NCBI GenBank assembly: GCA_028288395.1
Contig: JAQBNV010000100.1
Span: forward strand, 1-9,768
Length of the DNA stretch: 9,768 bases
Reading direction: 5' to 3'
Origin: Adhaeribacter sp.
GTDB lineage: Bacteria; Bacteroidota; Bacteroidia; Cytophagales; Hymenobacteraceae
Numbering within the stretch: the stretch's first letter is position 1; each line of letters starts with the position of its first letter. Positions 8,138 through 9,768 of the stretch are shown one piece after another. A model generated the notes under the pieces. The model ran no database searches. It was given only the letters and a program-made list of their open reading frames with translations, and was not told the DNA's origin. Made by a program: the position numbers and the translations under genes.

Positions 8138-9768
8138 ATGCCAGTTAAACGCCCTATCTCTAAAGCCGTTCTTTTGATTTTAATATTTTCCCTGCTCGTT
8201 AGCTTTGAAAACTGCACGCACTTTAATAAGAATAAAAAACCGGCTCAGTCCCTTGCCGATGCGGGCAAAGAATGGCCGGTATACGGGGGAAATGCAGCCG
8301 CTAATCGATATTCGGGGTTAAAGCAAATAAATACCGGCAATGTAAAAAATCTACAGGTTGCCTGGACCTACCATACCGGCGATAATACGGGAAACCGGGG
8401 TACCGAAATGCAAAGCCAGCCTATTATAATCAACGGTATTCTGTATACGACTTCGCCTAAATTAAAAGTGCTGGCTTTGGATGCGGCAACCGGCGCTTTA
8501 CGCTGGCAGTTCGATCCTTTTCGGGATAAAGAACCTACCCTGCACGCCAACCGGGGCGTGGTTTACTGGGAAAGTGGAGCAGATAAAAGAATATTATTTA
8601 CTGCCGGTCCGGTATTATATGCGCTGGATGCGACAACGGGTTTGCCTGTTAATACTTTTGGCGAAAATGGCCAGGTAAATCTTTACGAGGGTTTGGGCCG
8701 GGATGTGAAAGGTTTTTATGTGGTGGCTACTACCCCCGGAATTGTTTACCATAACTTATTAATATTGGGTTCGCGGGTTTCGGAAAATGCAGATGCGGCG
8801 CCGGGATTTGTGCGCGCTTATGATATTAGGTCAGGTAAAATAGCCTGGGTTTTCCGTACTTTACCGCAGCCGGGAGAGTTCGGGGCTGATACCTGGCCTA
8901 CCGATGCCGGAAAAACCGTGGGTGGCGTTAATGTCTGGAGTGGGATGAGTCTGGATCAAGATCGAGGCCTGGTGTTTTTACCAACTGGTTCCGCTTCTTT
9001 TGATTTTTACGGCGGAAACCGGCCCGGTCAGAATTTATTCGCAAATTGTGTAGTGGCTTTAAAAGCCGCTACCGGCGAGCGGGTGTGGCATTTTCAAACT
9101 GTTCATCACGATCTCTGGGACCGGGATCTCCCCTGCCAACCCAATCTGGTAACGGTTATGCACCAGGGTAAAAAGATTGATGCCGTGGCGCAAGCCACTA
9201 AATCAGGCTTTATTTTCCTCCTGGACCGGGAAACCGGGAAACCGCTTTTCCCCGTGGAAGAACGTCCGGTACCTACCGATGGTTTACCCGGCGAGCACCC
9301 GTGGCCCACGCAACCTTTTCCGCTAAAGCCCGCTCCTTTTGCCCGGCAGCAGTTTACCCCAGCTGATATTACCGATATTTCGCCGGCCGCCCACGATTTT
9401 GTAGCAGCCCGTTTAAAGCAAGTTAAAACTGGTCGGAGTTTTATTCCCCCCAGCAAAGAAGGCACCGTAATATTTCCGGGTTTTGATGGTGGGGCCGAAT
9501 GGGGCGGCAATGCTTTCGATCCGGAAAGCGGTATTTTGTACATAAATGCGAACGAAATGCCGTGGATATTAACCATGGTTGAAGCCAAACCTAAAGGGAA
9601 AGAACTAGTGTCGGCGGGCCACGGCTTGTACCTGCAGCATTGCGCCTCCTGCCACGGTCCCGATCGGATGGGCGACAAACATATCTATCCCACCCTTGTA
9701 AAAATTCAAAGCTGGTTAAGCCAAGCTTAAATAGCAACAACGTTTAAAAACGGCCGGGGCCGTATGCC
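8138..9768 (+). pseudogene. PQQ-dependent dehydrogenase with cytochrome c insertion, interrupted by in-frame TAA
   Basis: The frame gives 530 residues to TAA 9728-9730, then stays open to the window edge. A signal segment (about 8-24, with Cys26 in a poor lipobox) exports it. Residues 45-480 are quinoprotein beta-propeller: EWPVYGGNAAANRYSGL (45-61), tryptophan-docking turns LDAATGALRW (114-123), YDIRSGKIAW (228-237) and LKAATGERVW (309-318), HHDLWDRDLPCQP (323-335) and WGGNAFDPESGILYINAN (455-472). Then comes CASCH (502-506), the heme c site. Bacteroidota relatives are about 700 residues, with this heme domain inserted before the last blades. After the TAA the frame reads IATTFKNGRGRMP, exactly the expected sequence leading to the heme-ligand Met, so a point nonsense change (probably from GAA, CAA or AAA) rather than a frameshift is indicated. 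If translation stops there, the heme ligand and closing blades are lost and the enzyme should be inactive. The substrate (sugar or alcohol) is not determinable. It follows hbd by 3 nt. Confidence 0.75.

Noticed and set aside
9106..9678. Minus-strand 190-codon frame opposite the PQQ dehydrogenase
   Set aside because: The opposite strand encodes conserved propeller and CxxCH motifs; the minus frame is Ser/Gly/Pro-rich with no domain, a by-product of GC-rich codons.

Overview
The window looks like ordinary chromosomal DNA of a Bacteroidota bacterium, most likely of the order Cytophagales (Hymenobacteraceae-like, for example an Adhaeribacter relative; this is inference from protein style, not a search). 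The signs are TAnnTTTG-type promoter boxes, the absence of clear Shine-Dalgarno sequences, AT-rich gaps between moderately GC-rich genes, and a gene set typical of the phylum: a YkuD_2-type L,D-transpeptidase, a DUF4199-like membrane protein, a PQQ dehydrogenase with an inserted cytochrome c domain, small DUF5670/lmo0937 membrane proteins and a proline-rich outer-membrane beta-barrel protein.

Layout. Bases 1-215 (minus) hold the start of an M48-like metallopeptidase that runs off the left edge. Then come a 66-residue two-helix membrane protein (438-638, plus) and a secreted murein L,D-transpeptidase-like protein (710-1546, minus), which converge on a shared hairpin terminator. A BamE/SmpA-like lipoprotein (1672-2115, plus) and a secreted helical Spy-like protein (2214-2777, minus) converge on a second perfect hairpin. 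A gene-poor stretch (2778-3291) follows, then a DUF4199-like four-helix membrane protein (minus) broken by an in-frame TGA at 3382-3384. An ABC-F ATPase of the YbiT type (4078-5694, plus) is followed by an outer-membrane protein (5756-6475, plus) with its own promoter-like box. A 31-bp perfect hairpin separates the latter from two tandem 50-51 residue lmo0937-family proteins (6580-6735 and 6794-6946, minus). The right end is a two-gene unit: 3-hydroxybutyryl-CoA dehydrogenase (7238-8134) and, 3 nt later, a PQQ-dependent dehydrogenase (8138 onward) whose frame is broken by TAA at 9728-9730 and stays open afterwards to the window edge.

Function. Most genes concern the cell envelope (peptidoglycan cross-link chemistry, outer-membrane lipoprotein, barrel protein, small membrane proteins). 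The others are one translation factor and one metabolic pair (acyl-CoA beta-oxidation or butyrate metabolism plus periplasmic quinoprotein oxidation).

The most notable signal is that two separate genes carry a single in-frame nonsense codon with recognisable coding sequence continuing beyond it: a probable Trp codon turned to TGA in the DUF4199-like gene, and a sense codon turned to TAA between the heme-binding CxxCH and the expected heme-ligand Met of the PQQ dehydrogenase. I see no phage, IS element, CRISPR array, rRNA or tRNA, and nothing that makes a convincing new defence or biosynthetic system.
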